From: Phlebiopsis flavidoalba | Taxonomy: Eukaryota > Basidiomycota > Agaricomycetes > Polyporales > Phanerochaetaceae | NCBI GenBank assembly: GCA_035772785.1 | Contig: JAOCPU010000065.1 | Span: 1 to 64,000 of the forward strand | Reading direction: 5' to 3' | Length of the DNA stretch: 64,000 nucleotides | Notes under the pieces: model-generated | Databases searched by the model: none | What the model was told of the DNA's origin: nothing | What the model saw: the letters and a program-made list of their open reading frames with translations, nothing else | In this document: positions 11,935 through 24,204 of the stretch, in pieces | Layout: the number at the start of each line of letters is the position of its first letter | How positions within the stretch are numbered: the first letter of the stretch is position 1 | Position numbers and translations under genes: made by a program

Positions 11935-12547
11935 TGTACGTCGACTTGGCGGACAAGGCGCGAGAGACGGATCCGGAAGGGGCGGAGCAACTTTTGAAGG
12001 TGTCGCAGATTACTGGACGGGCACGTACGCGTATCGAACGTTGCCTCCGACCGCGACAAAACACTGAGGGAGTTGGCGCCGAATAGTCTCATGCTGGATA
12101 ATCACGTACTTTGGTGAGTATATGCGTATTGATACTACGCATATATCCAGCTTATGACTTGCTCATGTAGTGGTGCGGCCAAGACAGAGTGAGATCTCAG
12201 CCACCATATTCGTAGCCTAGCAAGCTCAACGGAAGTTTAGCACGTCGTATCGTACCCAGTGTCTCCGACGTTAATCAAACACGCTCTACTTTGAGACTGT
12301 TCCAGACGCAGCCTCGGCAAAACCTCTAAACAGGTCCTTCAGTCAGCACCGCCTCCAAAGACGAAGTTTCGTCGCCCTGTATACAGGGACTGGGAAGACG
12401 ACATCACCTACATCACCAAAAGCACCGAGGTGCGTGCCGGCTCCATAAAACCCACACCAGCATAACCTAAACCAGCACACCGCGCAGATAATAGGCGAAA
12501 TGTCGAAATGGGCAATCAGCCAGATCAGAGGCCTCCGCACTACGTAG
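11935..12547 (+). CDS. Unrecognised protein, C-terminal exons
   Basis: I do not recognise the family. Three stretches look coding and connect through plausible splice sites. The first reads KMYVDLADKARETDPEGAEQ, then (frame shifted) DGHVRVSNVASDRDKTLREL and APNSLMLDNHVLW, ending at a GTGAGT donor near 12114. The second, after acceptor AACAG near 12331, reads KTKFRRPVYRDWEDDITYI and ends at GTGCGT. The third, after GCGCAG, reads IIGEMSKWAISQIRGLRTT and stops at TAG 12545-12547. The 5' end is not identified. The consistent exon-intron structure is the main support; function cannot be given. Confidence 0.42.
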
Positions 12548-12650
12548 GACAGACGTGTCGTACTCCTAGCGCGACTCCGTGCGCATACAACCGACCTCTT
12601 GCACCCCCAGCCCTGACACTGACATATCCTTCCCGACGCAGGCCACACGC

Positions 12651-13181
12651 ATGAGCACGCCCACCATTTCGCCCGCAGTCGCCGGACAAGCCGTCGAGGC
12701 AGCCCCCGTCCCACACCCCTTGCCTCACCCCAAGCTCACGCTAGCCCCAGGACGCATTCATCCTCGGGCGCCTCCTCGTGCACCCCGCGTCGACGCGTCC
12801 CAACGTGCAGCCCGCCGCCCTCGCGGTGTGTACGACCGCCGTGCGCTCTGGCCGGTTGCGCAAGACGCACTCGAGCGCTCGCTGCGGCTCGGGTTCCTGT
12901 ACGAGTTCCAGGCGGGGTACTTGCCTTTGCCGAAAAGCGTGAGTTCGAGCGCGGAGAGGGTGGGTGTGCGGGGGCAACGCGGTACGGCGTTGGCGAAGCT
13001 CGGCGGGGAGGCGATTTGGCGAGATTTTATGAGTTTCATTTGGGCGGTGACGCTCCGAGGAGGGAGTCGGGAGCGGGCGGAGGATGATGCACCGCTTTGT
13101 GGCGGAGGCTGGAGCGCAGGGGCAGAGGATGCGGTGCGTTATGATGGATGGTTTTTTGGTCGCGAGACTCACTCTAGTTAA
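12651..13181 (+). CDS. Unrecognised protein, Pro-rich N terminus
   Basis: A long GC-rich open frame starts at ATG 12651 (MSTPTISPAVAGQAVEAAPV) and stops at 13181. A frame change near 12760 would give ASFILGRLLVHPASTRPNVQ. The following segment, SLRLGFLYEFQAGYLPLPKS, and then IWRDFMSFIWAVTL look protein-like. No family is recognised. It lies about 100 bases downstream of the unknown gene ending at 12547 and could be a continuation of it. Confidence is limited because GC-rich DNA gives long chance frames, and the minus strand is also open here. Confidence 0.35.
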   Translation: MSTPTISPAVAGQAVEAAPVPHPLPHPKLTLAPGRIHPRAPPRAPRVDASQRAARRPRGVYDRRALWPVAQDALERSLRLGFLYEFQAGYLPLPKSVSSSAERVGVRGQRGTALAKLGGEAIWRDFMSFIWAVTLRGGSRERAEDDAPLCGGGWSAGAEDAVRYDGWFFGRETHSS

Positions 13182-16100
13182 GGTCGCCTTAATCTGGCTT
13201 GTCGCGCGTATTTCGTTCTTGCTGACGCTAGTCAGCAAGTTTATTGCTGTGCTCTGGTTTACGGCTCGTCTTGAATGCATGCGATAGCCTGCTGGAACCG
13301 CGTTACATTCTCAGAAACCGTTTGTGGCTCGACTTCAGATCCTCCCCCCAAGCACTATAGTTTGGCGCCAAAGCATTCAATTGCCGCCTGACGCTTTATA
13401 CCGTGATCGTTTGTGTGTGCACGCGTTGTAGCTCCTGAGTCTGTCAGTCCAAAATCCAGTGGTTTGGATGAGTCTTCACGAGACTGACATGATACCAGCA
13501 AGCCTTGATGTTCTATCATGGAAAGGTATGCGTGCTATGGATGGCACTATCGCCTCGTGTCCCCCGACCATGCCGAACCTTGACATTCCCGAGGCTCTCA
13601 CGCAGGCTCCCTGATCAACAGTCTAACACAGTGCAGTATTGGACAGGAAGATGTACCGACTCAAAGGTTCAACGCAATAGGTACTACGCTTGAAATGTTC
13701 ACAAGCGGTGGCTACCTAGATCAAAGCACCGAACGTCTCTTTTAGTTGTTAGGGTACTACCGTTTTCAACCACCAGAACTCTCTGTCGATGGCTCCACAC
13801 GCTGGCCGTGCCCAAATATACGCCGAGCAGTCAACTGAGGATACACAGATTTGGAGAGCCACTCTGGCAACCAGAGCCTCCAGACACATGCGTGACGGGG
13901 AAGTGCTGATAGGAGATGTGGCGTCATCGACGACGGTCGGTTCTGTCGACTATTCAATGCTGTGCCGACCCGCCGATGGAACCCTGTAAAACGTCGCGTT
14001 GCGGTGTTCCTGAAGTGTTACACACCACTTCAATACGACGACGCATCGCTTGCTACAGAAGAACGACAAGTACCTTGATGCCAAACCAATCCACAGCAAG
14101 TCCCGTCTCCGGCTATACGAAAGATTGAAGTATAGGCGCAAGGCTCGTGAGTCCAGCCCCATCACCGTTCAAGGACACATTCGGACAAGCTGGATTCATG
14201 TAACTTCCATCGTAGATATGGCGGTGTTCTTGCCAGTGGAACTTTTCCCAATGCCAGAAAAGCGAAAAAGTGCCCTCGGCGCTTGTACGCTCGTGATTCC
14301 TACGGTGACAGCGTCACCAGTCGGCGCGTACAAAACCCCAATGTAGCTCTTCAAGGCTTATGTCCGACTCCACCATACTCCTCTGGCACCATGTTTTGTC
14401 GTGCCCCAGCACCGGGACATTCCCCAGCGGTAGAAGACATTTTACTCGTACGGTGTGTCTTCCTCAAAAAAGAATCATCCCTGGGCAATTTTCGGCATTG
14501 GTCTCCCAATTACAGTCAGGGGCACAGATACAGCCTCGTTCTTCGGCTCAAAGTCTCGAGGCATGATCAAGCCGAGTTTTCAATTACGAATGTGGTCCAA
14601 TGCGACGGGCACGACAGTATTTGCGATGATTCCAACGAGGCAGAGCCGCTAGGAGCGCAGGACTGTTGATCATGGCGATGGCAGACCGTCCGATCACCCC
14701 CGCACGACCATGCTTGTTCCTGAGTATCTCAAAACTAAGACGCGCGCCCAGTCTTTGGGAACACTGTAAGCTTTTGTGCGAAACGCCGAGCTCCAGAACA
14801 TGCACATCGATTCGGAGAATCTCAGCGTCGGGCTCGAGTTAAGAGTGCATTCACGGCTCCATGGTTCCTCATATGCTTTAATGGACATCTCACGGAACCA
14901 CCAACGGGCCAGACCTTGTAACATCTCGACAGCACACCTCTGCGCTTCCGAAGGATCTCTTCTTGATTGAAGAGGAGCCGATAGGCGTAACCGGTGTGGT
15001 TACGTTTGTTTTTCCCTCTACAGTATGTTTGACTTCATCCGACTCAGAGCTTGCATGATCCTACCTTACTGATAGCCCTGAACTACATTTTACAAAGTAA
15101 ACACCCTCGCATCGCATATTAAGAGAAAGAGCTTTACCGCTGCAGTAGCTGCAACCATCCAGCCCCCAAATGGCTATTGCAGGGCATGACGATCTGGATG
15201 ATCTACCCAGAGGAAATCATAGATGGTACGTGTGTCTAAACTTGGCCTAATCGTCTCCAATATCTTATTCAATAAAACTTCGAACTTCAAGATTTGAAAA
15301 GTCATTCTCAAAAAAGGCAATCCACTGATGCTTTATATAGAGTGACAATCAAGGTACTGCAAGGAGTAATTAGACAGAGCAGTGTGTTGTAGAACTAATC
15401 CGGGAGCTCTATTCTAGTTGGCTAGATATTTGTTTAGGATATCCCCGAGTATTATAACTCCTGGCTGTGGCAGCCTCCTTCCCGACGGCCTTCCAGCGAT
15501 ACTCCATTCCGCGCTTTCATAACAAAGTCCTCACCGTTATTGCGGAAGAACTCTCGATAGTGTAACAGAAAGCGGTTTTGGATATTTCGTTTGATGGTTC
15601 TATTGGACAGCTTAGGCATCTGCGATGTCCCGGCGCGAGGCCTCTGACAAAGAGCTTGGTGGAATGCTTGTGGTGGATTCCCTCTCAGAGTGAGTGAGTT
15701 TACCCCGGGCGCAAAGATTGTATCGGAGTGGCGTAACGGCAACGCAGCTGCAAGAGACCCAAAGCCCGAGGAAATTATGCTTACAAGGAAGCTGCCGACA
15801 CCCTTTCCCAGATCCTACTTCGAACTATGCAGTACCTCTCCAGCGCTGCTCATCCTCAATTCCACCGCGACCACGACCGATTGAAGATGATGAGGACAGT
15901 ATTAGGTAGTCCTTGCTCCATGTTTGCGCCAGAACATGGTTGGCAAGTTTGATGAGCGTGCCTCGATATATGTACGGCACAAATTCATAATGAATGGTGT
16001 GTTCGCCCAGGCCAAGCATAAGAAAAGAGCCGTGGATAATATTCATTATCAAATTCAAGCTATTTGGCAAAGTGGAGAGTGCGCTTTTTCCTCAACGAAA

Positions 16101-16190
16101 TGCTACCTTTCCCAAGTGTGTCATGACAGGCGCGCATGAAATGCGCTCTTATCCAATGTAGTTCCCATATTCGGGGCTTGGTGGTGTCCA
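13182..16190. other. Unassigned stretch
   Basis: About 3 kb with no gene I can support. Plus-strand frames at 14283-14669 and 14455-14652 and a minus-strand frame at 15452-15742 (containing SKLSNRTIKRNIQNRF-like basic sequence) are open. They show no family motif, paired splice sites or start context that I trust. Confidence 0.4.
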
Positions 16191-16194
16191 TTTT

Positions 16195-17201
16195 GGTTTC
16201 TGCCGCGCGTCTACTCCATAGCGTACTCGTCAGACGGCAGATACATCGTTTTCTGGTTCTGTCCGACCTGACCATGCCGGCTTTGGGACGCACAGACGGG
16301 ATCACAGAATCGCACTTCGGTGATGCCGCCTTCGAGGCCCACACCGGTCTAGTTCATGCTCCGTCGCATTCTCGCTCGACGGAGCACGCATCGTTTCAGG
16401 TTCCTATTCGACCGGACCATCCGGATTTGGAGTCCGTGGCGAACCAGCAGCCTGTATGATGTTTCAGAGTGCCTCGTCACCGCACATAATGATGCGTTAC
16501 ATCAAACTCTGTCGTATTCTCTCCGGACGGCAAGTATGTCTGTGTCGAGGGGTTGGGCGACGGACAAAGTCAATTCGGACCTATATGGGATAGTAGAAAT
16601 GGGTACCCGTGGTAGGGAGAGCCGCGTTTCACGGTCATACTCGTCTGGGTACCCAGTCTGTTGGAATTTCCCGACGGGAAGCAGTTATTGGCGTCAGGGG
16701 TCGAACGATTACACCGTCCGTATCTGGGGACTTGCGAGACACACAAAATGCTGGTCAGAGAGCTCAAAGGGCACTCTCCACGCAGTTTCCAGCGTCCGTT
16801 CTTTCTCGCCCGACGGGGGGCAAGCGCATCGTTTCGGGTTCATGGGGGATCACACCATCAGGGTATTGGATATCGTTAGTCGGGCAAGACGGTCCTGGAT
16901 TCCCCTCCCACGCGGCCCCATGGGTGGTAGCACTCAATTCTGTTGTTTGCAGTTTCATTATGATGGCATTTACGTACAGTTGCTTCAAAGCGCGGATTGT
17001 ACGGGACACTCCGGCTGTGGCTGAATACCGAGACTGGGGGAGCAAATCGGGAAGACTCTCCGCAAGGTCCACACAGATTGGGTGCGGTCAGTCGTATTTT
17101 CACCGGACGGTCGACGAGTTGTGTCGGGCTCGTTTGATAATAGAAGCTTGATAATTTGGCAGGTGGACATTCCGACTCGTGGTGTCACCTCTGGTCCCTA
17201 G
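16195..17201 (+). CDS. WD40-repeat protein (partial or broken)
   Basis: At least five WD40 blades are visible across alternating frames. They are YSSDGRYIVSGS near 16230; HTGLV..SLDGARIVSGSYDRTIRIW near 16340-16430; FPDGKQLLASG with NDYTVRIWGL near 16660-16730; SFSPDGGKRIVSGSW with HTIRVLDI near 16810-16880; and a complete last blade, VHTDWVRSVVFSPDG then RRVVSGSFDNRSLIIW. The gene stops at TAG 17199-17201. The start is not identified, and no NACHT, kinase or other N-terminal domain is seen upstream. WD40 arrays of this sequence style are common at the C termini of fungal NACHT/STAND proteins, so a lost N-terminal domain is possible. A simple WD40 protein with consensus errors is the alternative. 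The WD40 call is firm; the gene model is not. Confidence 0.75.
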
Positions 17202-17629
17202 CATTGATAATATCGTGAACAGCTGGGTTTTTTACGTGCTTCCAGACCACAAATATCGTATACCCTCACAGCACTAGAGCCCGCCCTAGTAGAAGTTTAT
17301 CGAGAGCATTCTGCTACGAATCTGTCCTATTCGGTGGCCTCGGCTATTGGTATTATCGTTGAATGAATACTATCAGCGATAAGTCAAGCACCATAGATAA
17401 TGCAAACTGATTATTTAACCACACAAAACAAGTACTTAAAGTTTACGTCAGCATCAGCGATCGAGCATTCGAGCCATCGAACCAACATCGAACGGTGTTA
17501 GGAGCGAGCGAGGCTTGACTAGAACTTGCAATCTTGGTAAGCATTGTCTTTGAGCCTTTTACATGACTCTTGAGGTCACAAGAATCTGACGCCCGGTGAC
17601 CCGACTCGATCCACAACTCAATCGCGAAC
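17202..17629. other. Intergenic region, WD40 gene to F-box-like gene
   Basis: About 430 bases, AT-richer than the flanks, with no exon seen. It presumably holds the promoter of the gene starting at 17630. Confidence 0.5.
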
Positions 17630-19143
17630 ATGGACTTCGCACACCCGCGGTCCCCCTCCCATACTCCCCTTGGGACATCGTGGACTTAATCATGACCAAC
17701 CTTGCTCCAAACTCCGAATTTTCCAGTCCGGTAAGCCATACCTCGCGGCTTGTTTCTCTCGTCTGTAAAGACTGGCGGGAGCTCGGGATCTATCCCACAT
17801 CTCTTCCGCTCCGTCTCGTATTCGTTTACGCATTGGGAGGACAAGACTGCCGCGTCATCTGGAGTCTCTGCCCATTGACTCAGGTAAATCGTGGATTAAC
17901 TCGCATGGACAAATCTGCGACACAGCCCGTGTGGGGCTGGAGAGCGCGGTACCCACATACCCTGTTCATCACTTCGTCGCACTGTCCAACTTCTTTGTGC
18001 AATACCCGGAATATTGCAGGAGTGTCAGGTCGATGGAACTGACTGGCGAAAAAATGCCCCTATTATCGAACTCAATGGGACTCCATATCGTTTACCGCGT
18101 TCCGGGAACCAGTGCCTGTCGACAAGTTGCTTTTCATGGAGACTATAAGGCTCTTTCCCAACCTCCAGAAGCTATCCGTAGCGAAACTCAAGTTGGTCAA
18201 CACCCAGCGAGGCACTTCACCAATTAGTTTGAATCCAAGCACGACACGCACCTATCTATCGCACTTGTCTGTTGACTTCACCGAAAGTCGGGGGCCTTAC
18301 GTTGCGCGCCAGCGCACTAATGATCACAGCGCCGAGCAAACTGACCAAGATCATAGACTGCTTTGAGGGAATACAGAGCCTCACGGTGTCTAATTGTGCT
18401 GGCCGCAAGCTCCATGTCCTCGACCCGTCGTATGTGCCGGCGCTCCATTTACGCTCCCTAATCCTCAAAGGGTCTACCGGGCTGACCTGTAGAGCCTTAA
18501 TGGATTACCCCATTGTGCTTAACCTACAATCCCTGTCCGCCAGCATGTACCCAATGTCTCTGGATGTATTAGAGGACTGGAAAACACTCCTCCGTAGCAT
18601 AGGTCCGCAGTTGAAGCACCTCGACTGTAAGCTGAAGTATAAACCATACCAGGGTACGTTCCATCGTTTATAATCTATACTCAAGTCAGGAAGCCGCAAC
18701 TGACGAGTGTGCATCAGGACCCTTACCCTCAGGATCTGAGGTGACCCTGCCCTATATCTCAGCTTGCCCCAACCTATCTTCTTTGAAACTCGCTCTGCCA
18801 CCTCCTAGTGCATCTTCAAACTCAGACAGACGCGATCCCACTTTGGACGTCCCTGAAGGCCATGTATACCTCATATCTCTCTGCAACGTCCCATCCCCGG
18901 TTAAAATACGCATCTGTGACCTACCTTGTAGATGGATGGAGGGACTCATGGGGTATGCTCATCAAAGGCTCGCACGCTGTGGGGAAAGCGATGCTCGAGC
19001 TAGGCGATCGGGTTGAGGGCCTCAAGATGGAGTTCAAAGTGCATGACAAGGAATTGAGACAGTTCTTACTTGATAATGTGCCATCTATTGGTCGTCTCTC
19101 TCGGAAGGGCTGTGTTCCGAGTCCCGATGGCGACGACTACTAG
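17630..19143 (+). CDS. F-box/LRR-like protein
   Basis: Likely a substrate-recognition protein of SCF-type ubiquitin ligases, by analogy with the large agaricomycete F-box family. The proposed start is ATG 17630 (MDFAHPRSP). A slip then leads into SPWDIVDLIMTNLAPNSEF and SRLVSLVCKDWRELG, the pattern of an N-terminal F-box (hydrophobic helix, then RLVSLVCKDW). Downstream are leucine-rich segments typical of the irregular LRRs of this family: LLFMETIRLFPNLQKLSVAK, SYVPALHLRSLILKGSTG, LSASMYPMSLDVLEDW and ISACPNLSSLKLALPPP. The last exon reads LELGDRVEGLKMEFKVHDKE and LLDNVPSIGRL, and stops at TAG 19143. Introns and several frame slips interrupt it. The F-box call is moderate and the ligase role is inferred. 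Confidence 0.65.
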
Positions 19144-19985
19144 TTAGGGTTCTATACAGTATGAAACAATTATGGCCGACACACAATGTACAGTATGTAA
19201 AGTTATGGTTCAACTCCGAGTCGTGTACTGGACTGCACCCACTAAGTACTAATGTATTGCAGACACAGCAAAATCGTAATAGTGAATGGAAGAGGGTCAT
19301 CAGCGCAACGTCGGTCACAGACATCTGGGCCTCGACCTTTATTCACGACGCCAGCCAGGCTAAGCACGTAAATAGCAGAGTGCGAGTACCCGTCGTGTAC
19401 CGCATCGGAAGTTTTCCTGCAGCGTAGTCCCTGACTATCTCCCCGTGGACGTCGATCCGGGGAGGCGTGTGCGGGGATTCTGGGGTATCCGAGGAACTTC
19501 ACACGAACAAGTCGTGTTCAGTAAGCAGACAGGTTCCATTGGGCGTCGAGACCGAGTGAAGACTGGGAAAGGAAATTCAGACAGGAGGGGGGAAAACTGG
19601 ACGGAAACGTGTTGGCTCTTCACTCGAGGGAGATCTATCAGCTGACCATGGCAAGGCGTTCTAGCTCTGATCCATGCGGTGGGGTACGAAAATCAAGTGA
19701 GTCTCGGACGCAAAACGTGCAGGGGTTCTCGAGCATGCAGGGTGTGTGATATTTCTGAGATAGTCCTATGATGTGGTATGCATGTGGGTGGGTTAAATGA
19801 CTAATGAGAGCATAGTGCAAGTGCAAGGATGATTAAAACGAAGGAATGAGGGATCTTCGAAATGGGTTTACGGATAATATGGAGGGGGTCAAGAAAATAG
19901 TGTTACACTGGCAGAGCCATAAAATACAACAAGCTAGGAGGGAAATAGCCATTTACATACTCACGCAACGCTCAACTCCCAGAGA
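19144..19985. other. Convergent intergenic region
   Basis: About 840 bases between the 3' ends of the F-box/LRR-like gene (+) and the DUF6699 gene (-). Nothing convincing on either strand. Confidence 0.5.
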
Positions 19986-21285
19986 TCACAACCTGTCATC
20001 TCGGAGCAGCTTCAGCCCTGCGAAGACTCGCTTGCTCAGCAGCAAATCAATCCGCATGAGGCCTTGCTTCCGCACGTACTCGTCCAGGCCAGGGGCGTCC
20101 TTGCATCGCTGGGCAAATGCCGCCTCGACGCGGTCGCGCTTCTGGTCGGTGACGCAGAGAGCTAGCTCTGCGTCTGTGAGCGGGGTGTTGAGCGAACGGT
20201 GGATCGCCTCGAAGACGTCGCCGCAGGTGACCGCCTGAGTGATGATTCCGGGACGACGATGTCCCAGTGCCGCAGCCGGGCGCACCGGATCGTCATCTTC
20301 GTGAGCTGCAGTCCTTCCACTGCGGACTTGCTGAGATCTCGCGAGCTGAGCGCGAGGGGGACCCTGTCCGTGTATTTACGTATCTCTGTCACCGGCAGAG
20401 CGATATGTCGTAACGCAAATACTTTCCCCACGGCAGGGTTCGGATCGCAGGCAGCAGTTGCCAGTGTAACCCGCGGAAAGAGTGTGAGGGGAAAGGAATA
20501 GGGGGAGATGGAGAAGGAGGAGACGGAAGGCTCCCGGAAGGGTACCAGAGTCGGGTGTCGACTGGCGTAGGCTGGGGCTTGGACCTGTGGATTCCGCGAG
20601 GCGAGGGGCTCGTGAGAGGCACTGATGGACGCGAAGCCCTTTTGATCGCGTCATGGGCGCCTTCGAGAATGGTGGAATCGGGCCCTGTCATCGCAGGAGC
20701 GTCGATGGTGTGAAGGTCGTGGTGACGAGGGACGGTCGCAGAGGGGCCTGATTGGGCGTCGTCCTACGGAAAGGGCGTACCCTTGGGGTGTCTCGACCTG
20801 CAAGGCGAGCAAAGATTGTCGGGCGATTTACGCTGTGTCTGCGGCGTCGTCGAGCGTTTGCTTGGCCTTGAGCATCCTCGGGAGACAGCGAACGCTCTGA
20901 GGGTTGAAGTTGAGTTACGAGACATAGCTTGCATCGAGTTCGAGCGAGCTCGGTCCGTTCAACTCTGGCACAAGGGCGTGGGAGGCACGTTTTCTTCCAG
21001 CTACTTGCTCGCGTAGTGCTGGCGGCTGTCTTCACCGAGGGTCGGTTGCTACCAGAACTGGGGGACGCGTAGGCTGAGAGGCGTAGAGGGTCGTGAGTCT
21101 CGTTTCGGCGGATCGAAGGGCGCCCCGTGAAAGAAGGGACCCGAATCGGCGTCTGAAGGCGAAAGAAAATCGTCGGGTGTGACGAGATCCCCGGTCGCTG
21201 GCGGCGGCGACGTGTAGGTCGCTCCCCACTGACCCGTCCTCATCCCCGCAACACTGAGGCTCACCAGGGTAGACGATGACATCAT
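19986..21285 (-). CDS. DUF6699-domain protein
   Basis: Function unknown; DUF6699 is a basidiomycete family. The conserved C-terminal domain reads VGKVFALRHIALPVTEIRKY, VEGLQLTKMTIRCARLRHW, then (frame shifted) ITQAVTCGDVFEAIHRSLNT, PLTDAELALCV and LMRIDLLLSKRVFAGL, stopping at 19986. The closing block, 'hRIDhLL-x-K-x-x-F-x-G-L', is what I associate with this domain. The N-terminal half (about 20690-21285) is Ser/Pro-rich and probably disordered, with TGDLVTPDDFLSPSDADSG and later RASRPSVPLTSPSPRG. The start is uncertain: MMSSSTLVSLSVAG at 21285 is one choice and an upstream MELLLTTYG at 21346 another. Frame slips occur near 20690, 20400 and 20250. Confidence 0.7.
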
Positions 21286-22422
21286 CTACCTCAGGCAGTG
21301 GAACACTACCTTTCTTCGGGCCGTAGGTCGTGAGCAGGAGCTCCAAATGCTTCTAAACTTGCCTAGGAACCCACAGGGGGCGAGAGGCTTGAGTCGGGCA
21401 CATGAGTGGGGTCGTAACACAGAGCGTCGGGGAGGGGGATTTAAAGGACGGGCAGACGGTAACAGGGAGGGACAGCTGCCATGGTCATAAGTTATACCAT
21501 CGCATCAGCGCCGATGGTCCTGTGACAGTGCGGGGATAAACTTACGAAAAGACACTTTCGGCCACGTCTAGTCGAGAAGTACGGCTCGAATCAAGACGAT
21601 CGACCGCCGATAAGAACCGTAAGCGAACGCGACTTATGCCGCCAAATGAGCGGAGGATCCTGGCCGCTCTGCCGAATATCAATTAGGGGCACAGCTGGGC
21701 AAGCCGGTGTATCACCCGCACCCACCGCACACGACGGGCAATGACGCAACGATAAGTGGCTTAATATTGACTCCTAGTTTGGGCGTGTGGGTGTTGAGCC
21801 CCGTCCCACTGCATATTAAATCTGGAGCACCAATCAAATACACCTGCTCAATCATTGTTGGACCGCAACAATTTAGACACTCTCTACAAGTTCACCGAAA
21901 AACCTTCAGCCAAAACGACAGGTATTAATCTTCAAGATTCATCCTGAGACGCTCTCCACACCGAGCCGTCTGTGCATGTTGCACGACAAAACTCGCTAGG
22001 CTAATTTGGGTACTTACACGAATATCACTGCGAGTGTTTCCATGGAACGACGAAGTTCATTGAAGGAGTTCCGGCGGGTGACAACTCGAAATACACGGGC
22101 TTCCACTTACAAAATTGAAGACTTTGATATGGACCAGGCAAACGGCTTCTCAGGTAGCAGCCGTGACCAATGTAGCATGGATCGTTGGCAACGCTATGCG
22201 TATTACGTACTTGAGATTCATGAGGGATGACTATCTACAGACAGCAAACTTCGCGCACGCTAGCGGTGGTCAGGCCGTGCGGTCTAGCGTCATCGTACCA
22301 CCATACGGCGAACGCATGCCAAACCCGATAGCGGAATGGCAAATGCTAAATATAACGCTTATCCCAGCAATTCTGACAAACACGATCCAGTCAATTCACA
22401 ATTCCATGGCAATTCCAGAAGA
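21286..22422. other. Unassigned stretch between DUF6699 gene and ALG7
   Basis: About 1.1 kb. It should include the promoter of the DUF6699 gene and the 3' region of ALG7. A plus-strand frame at 22115-22429 (ending near PNPIAEWQMLNITLIPAI) is open for 104 codons. It has no recognisable motif or splice partner, so I do not call it a gene. Confidence 0.4.
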
Positions 22423-24204
22423 CTACTGACCTGGGTCGACATTAAATAGCGACTGTACCAGAAGTGTTCTTCTATTCATGCGGGCTCGAGGTTTAACAAG
22501 GGACACCGTTATGAGAATGGTCAAATTCGTAGTCTTCTGTCTCCCAGAGATCTCTTGTTGTAACAACATTCGCGTGATTAGGCCGAATGGGACTGAAAAG
22601 GACTCTTGAGCACGATCGCTGTCAAGAGGAGAGAAAAAGAGAATTGGGTTTCGGATCAAAAAAAACATCGGCTTTGGAGGGATACAGCAGCCTCGGTGTC
22701 CTTGTCGAACCTGATACATAAAGTTCGTTAAGTCGGATCTTTGCTTTGTAGCGATCGCGATAGCTTACCTAGGAACACGATGGGACGCGGACAGGGTACC
22801 AATCCAAATAGTGGGGGCACGAGAGCACAAAATTGAATATTTGCGTAATCGGGAGGAGAAGAAGAGTAGAAGCGTTTTGGAAAAGTGGGTTGGATTCGAC
22901 CACAGCGAAGGCCATGCCAGTCACGTAACACGAAAGTGTCACCAGGGGAACGTGCCTCGTGCGGTGGTACCTAGAGCACGAGCAAACATGAGCATCGTAA
23001 GGGAAGACTCATGCTCACTGCCTTGGTGGTCAAGGGCGCTGCATAGGGATACGCACCACTTATGATATAAGTAATCCTGCGCAGACTTTCCGACCAGAGG
23101 TAGAATGGAAGATAGCAGGGGGAACTGAAGAGATGCCTCTCCACCACGATCCCGGCGTCCGGATACGCCCCATTCCCAGCACTCCATGCCGCCACATACA
23201 GCTACACCTCCGTGTGTCTGCCAAGGGGTTGCGACGGGATTCGTCGGAGCTTCAAATGGCCAAGGCAGGGTTGAGAGCAAGTCATTTAATGATGACAGAT
23301 TGCATATGCACAATGATCCAGAAAAAAAAAAGGCCCACGGTTGTGAGAGAGTTTCGCGCTCCGTGGATAACTGCAAGGTATGTTGATGATTGGTGTGCGT
23401 GGAGAATTGTTGATAGGAGCGACATGTTGTGCAGTAAGTAAAGGTCGGGTCCCAGGTTGACCAGCCGTCTCGAAGAGCCCGCGTAAGGGCCAGTGGGACG
23501 ACGACGTTTGTGTTTACCGCGTTGGGCCATAGGAGTCTATGAGGAGGACCGGGATTGTTAGCGCATGATTGTGGCATGGGAAGTTTTGTGCCTCCAGCGA
23601 AGGTCACAAGGACGTAGTCCAGCGAAACCCCAGCATCGTCGCACATAGAAGCGACACGAAGCGACGACAGATACACGGCGAGCTGCAACAGAATGGTTCA
23701 TCAGGTATCTATCCCCCTCATCCCGTTTTTTGCCACGAACCTTCTGATGAGGGAACTCTGTGATGACTAGACCGTGTTTCGACCGATTCTCTAGTACGTT
23801 GACGAAGACATCGGAGAAGGCAAAGGGAATGAAGAGGATCAGGAGGAGAAGAATGTAGACAGATGCGCAGACCAAGCCCTGGCTTTCGGGTCTATGATAG
23901 AGATCAGCATATGCGCCCCGAAACGTTCGCAAGCATGAGCGCAACACATGGGCGGCGTGTCATACGTCTTCAGCAAGTCTCGTCCACTCAGCCTCGCTTT
24001 CACAAATGTTGGCCCGAGTACGGGTACTAGATAGATGGTGAACAGGAAGGCGAATATGGAGAAGCCCAAGTAAAAGCAAGGAGAGCGGGCACAGGAGGCA
24101 ACGGGTCAAGGAGGGGGGCGTATTAGGAAGCCATGCGCCGATAGGCACGAGAGAAAGCAGTAGTATGGATGGTAAAGGACGTGGACCAATAGTCTGGAAG
24201 CCAT
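22423..24204 (-). CDS. ALG7: UDP-GlcNAc:dolichyl-phosphate GlcNAc-1-phosphotransferase
   Basis: Transfers GlcNAc-1-P from UDP-GlcNAc to dolichyl phosphate at the ER membrane, the first step of N-glycan precursor synthesis and the tunicamycin target. Proposed start is ATG 24204; a slip then gives IGPRPLPSILLLSLVPIG. Next is FAFLFTIYLVPVLGPTFVKA and LSGRDLLKTYDTP, as in DPAGT1 (x-F-I-x-A-x-L-x-G-x-D-L-x-K). Further blocks are VCASVYILLLLILFIPFAFS; the hallmark LRWRHK near 23580; NTNVVVPLALTRALRDGW; LSSLNDLL..LPWPFE; an FSLYFML-like and LLYHNWYP-like segment (frame broken); GMAFAVV; IFNF; and LVPCPRHRVPR before a GTAAGC donor. The last exon has TTNLTILITVSLVKPRARMN and LLVQSLFNV, ending near 22423. 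About ten membrane segments are expected. Many single-base slips. Confidence 0.85.

Noticed and set aside
12741..13280. Minus-strand 179-codon ORF
   Set aside because: It overlaps a plus-strand frame with better protein-like content; the minus frame is Arg/Pro/Thr-rich with no motif. Neither is strong.
14455..14652. Possible transporter fragment (WAIFGIGLPITVRGTDTASF)
   Set aside because: Only one short hydrophobic stretch, with no neighbouring membrane segments or family motif in any frame.
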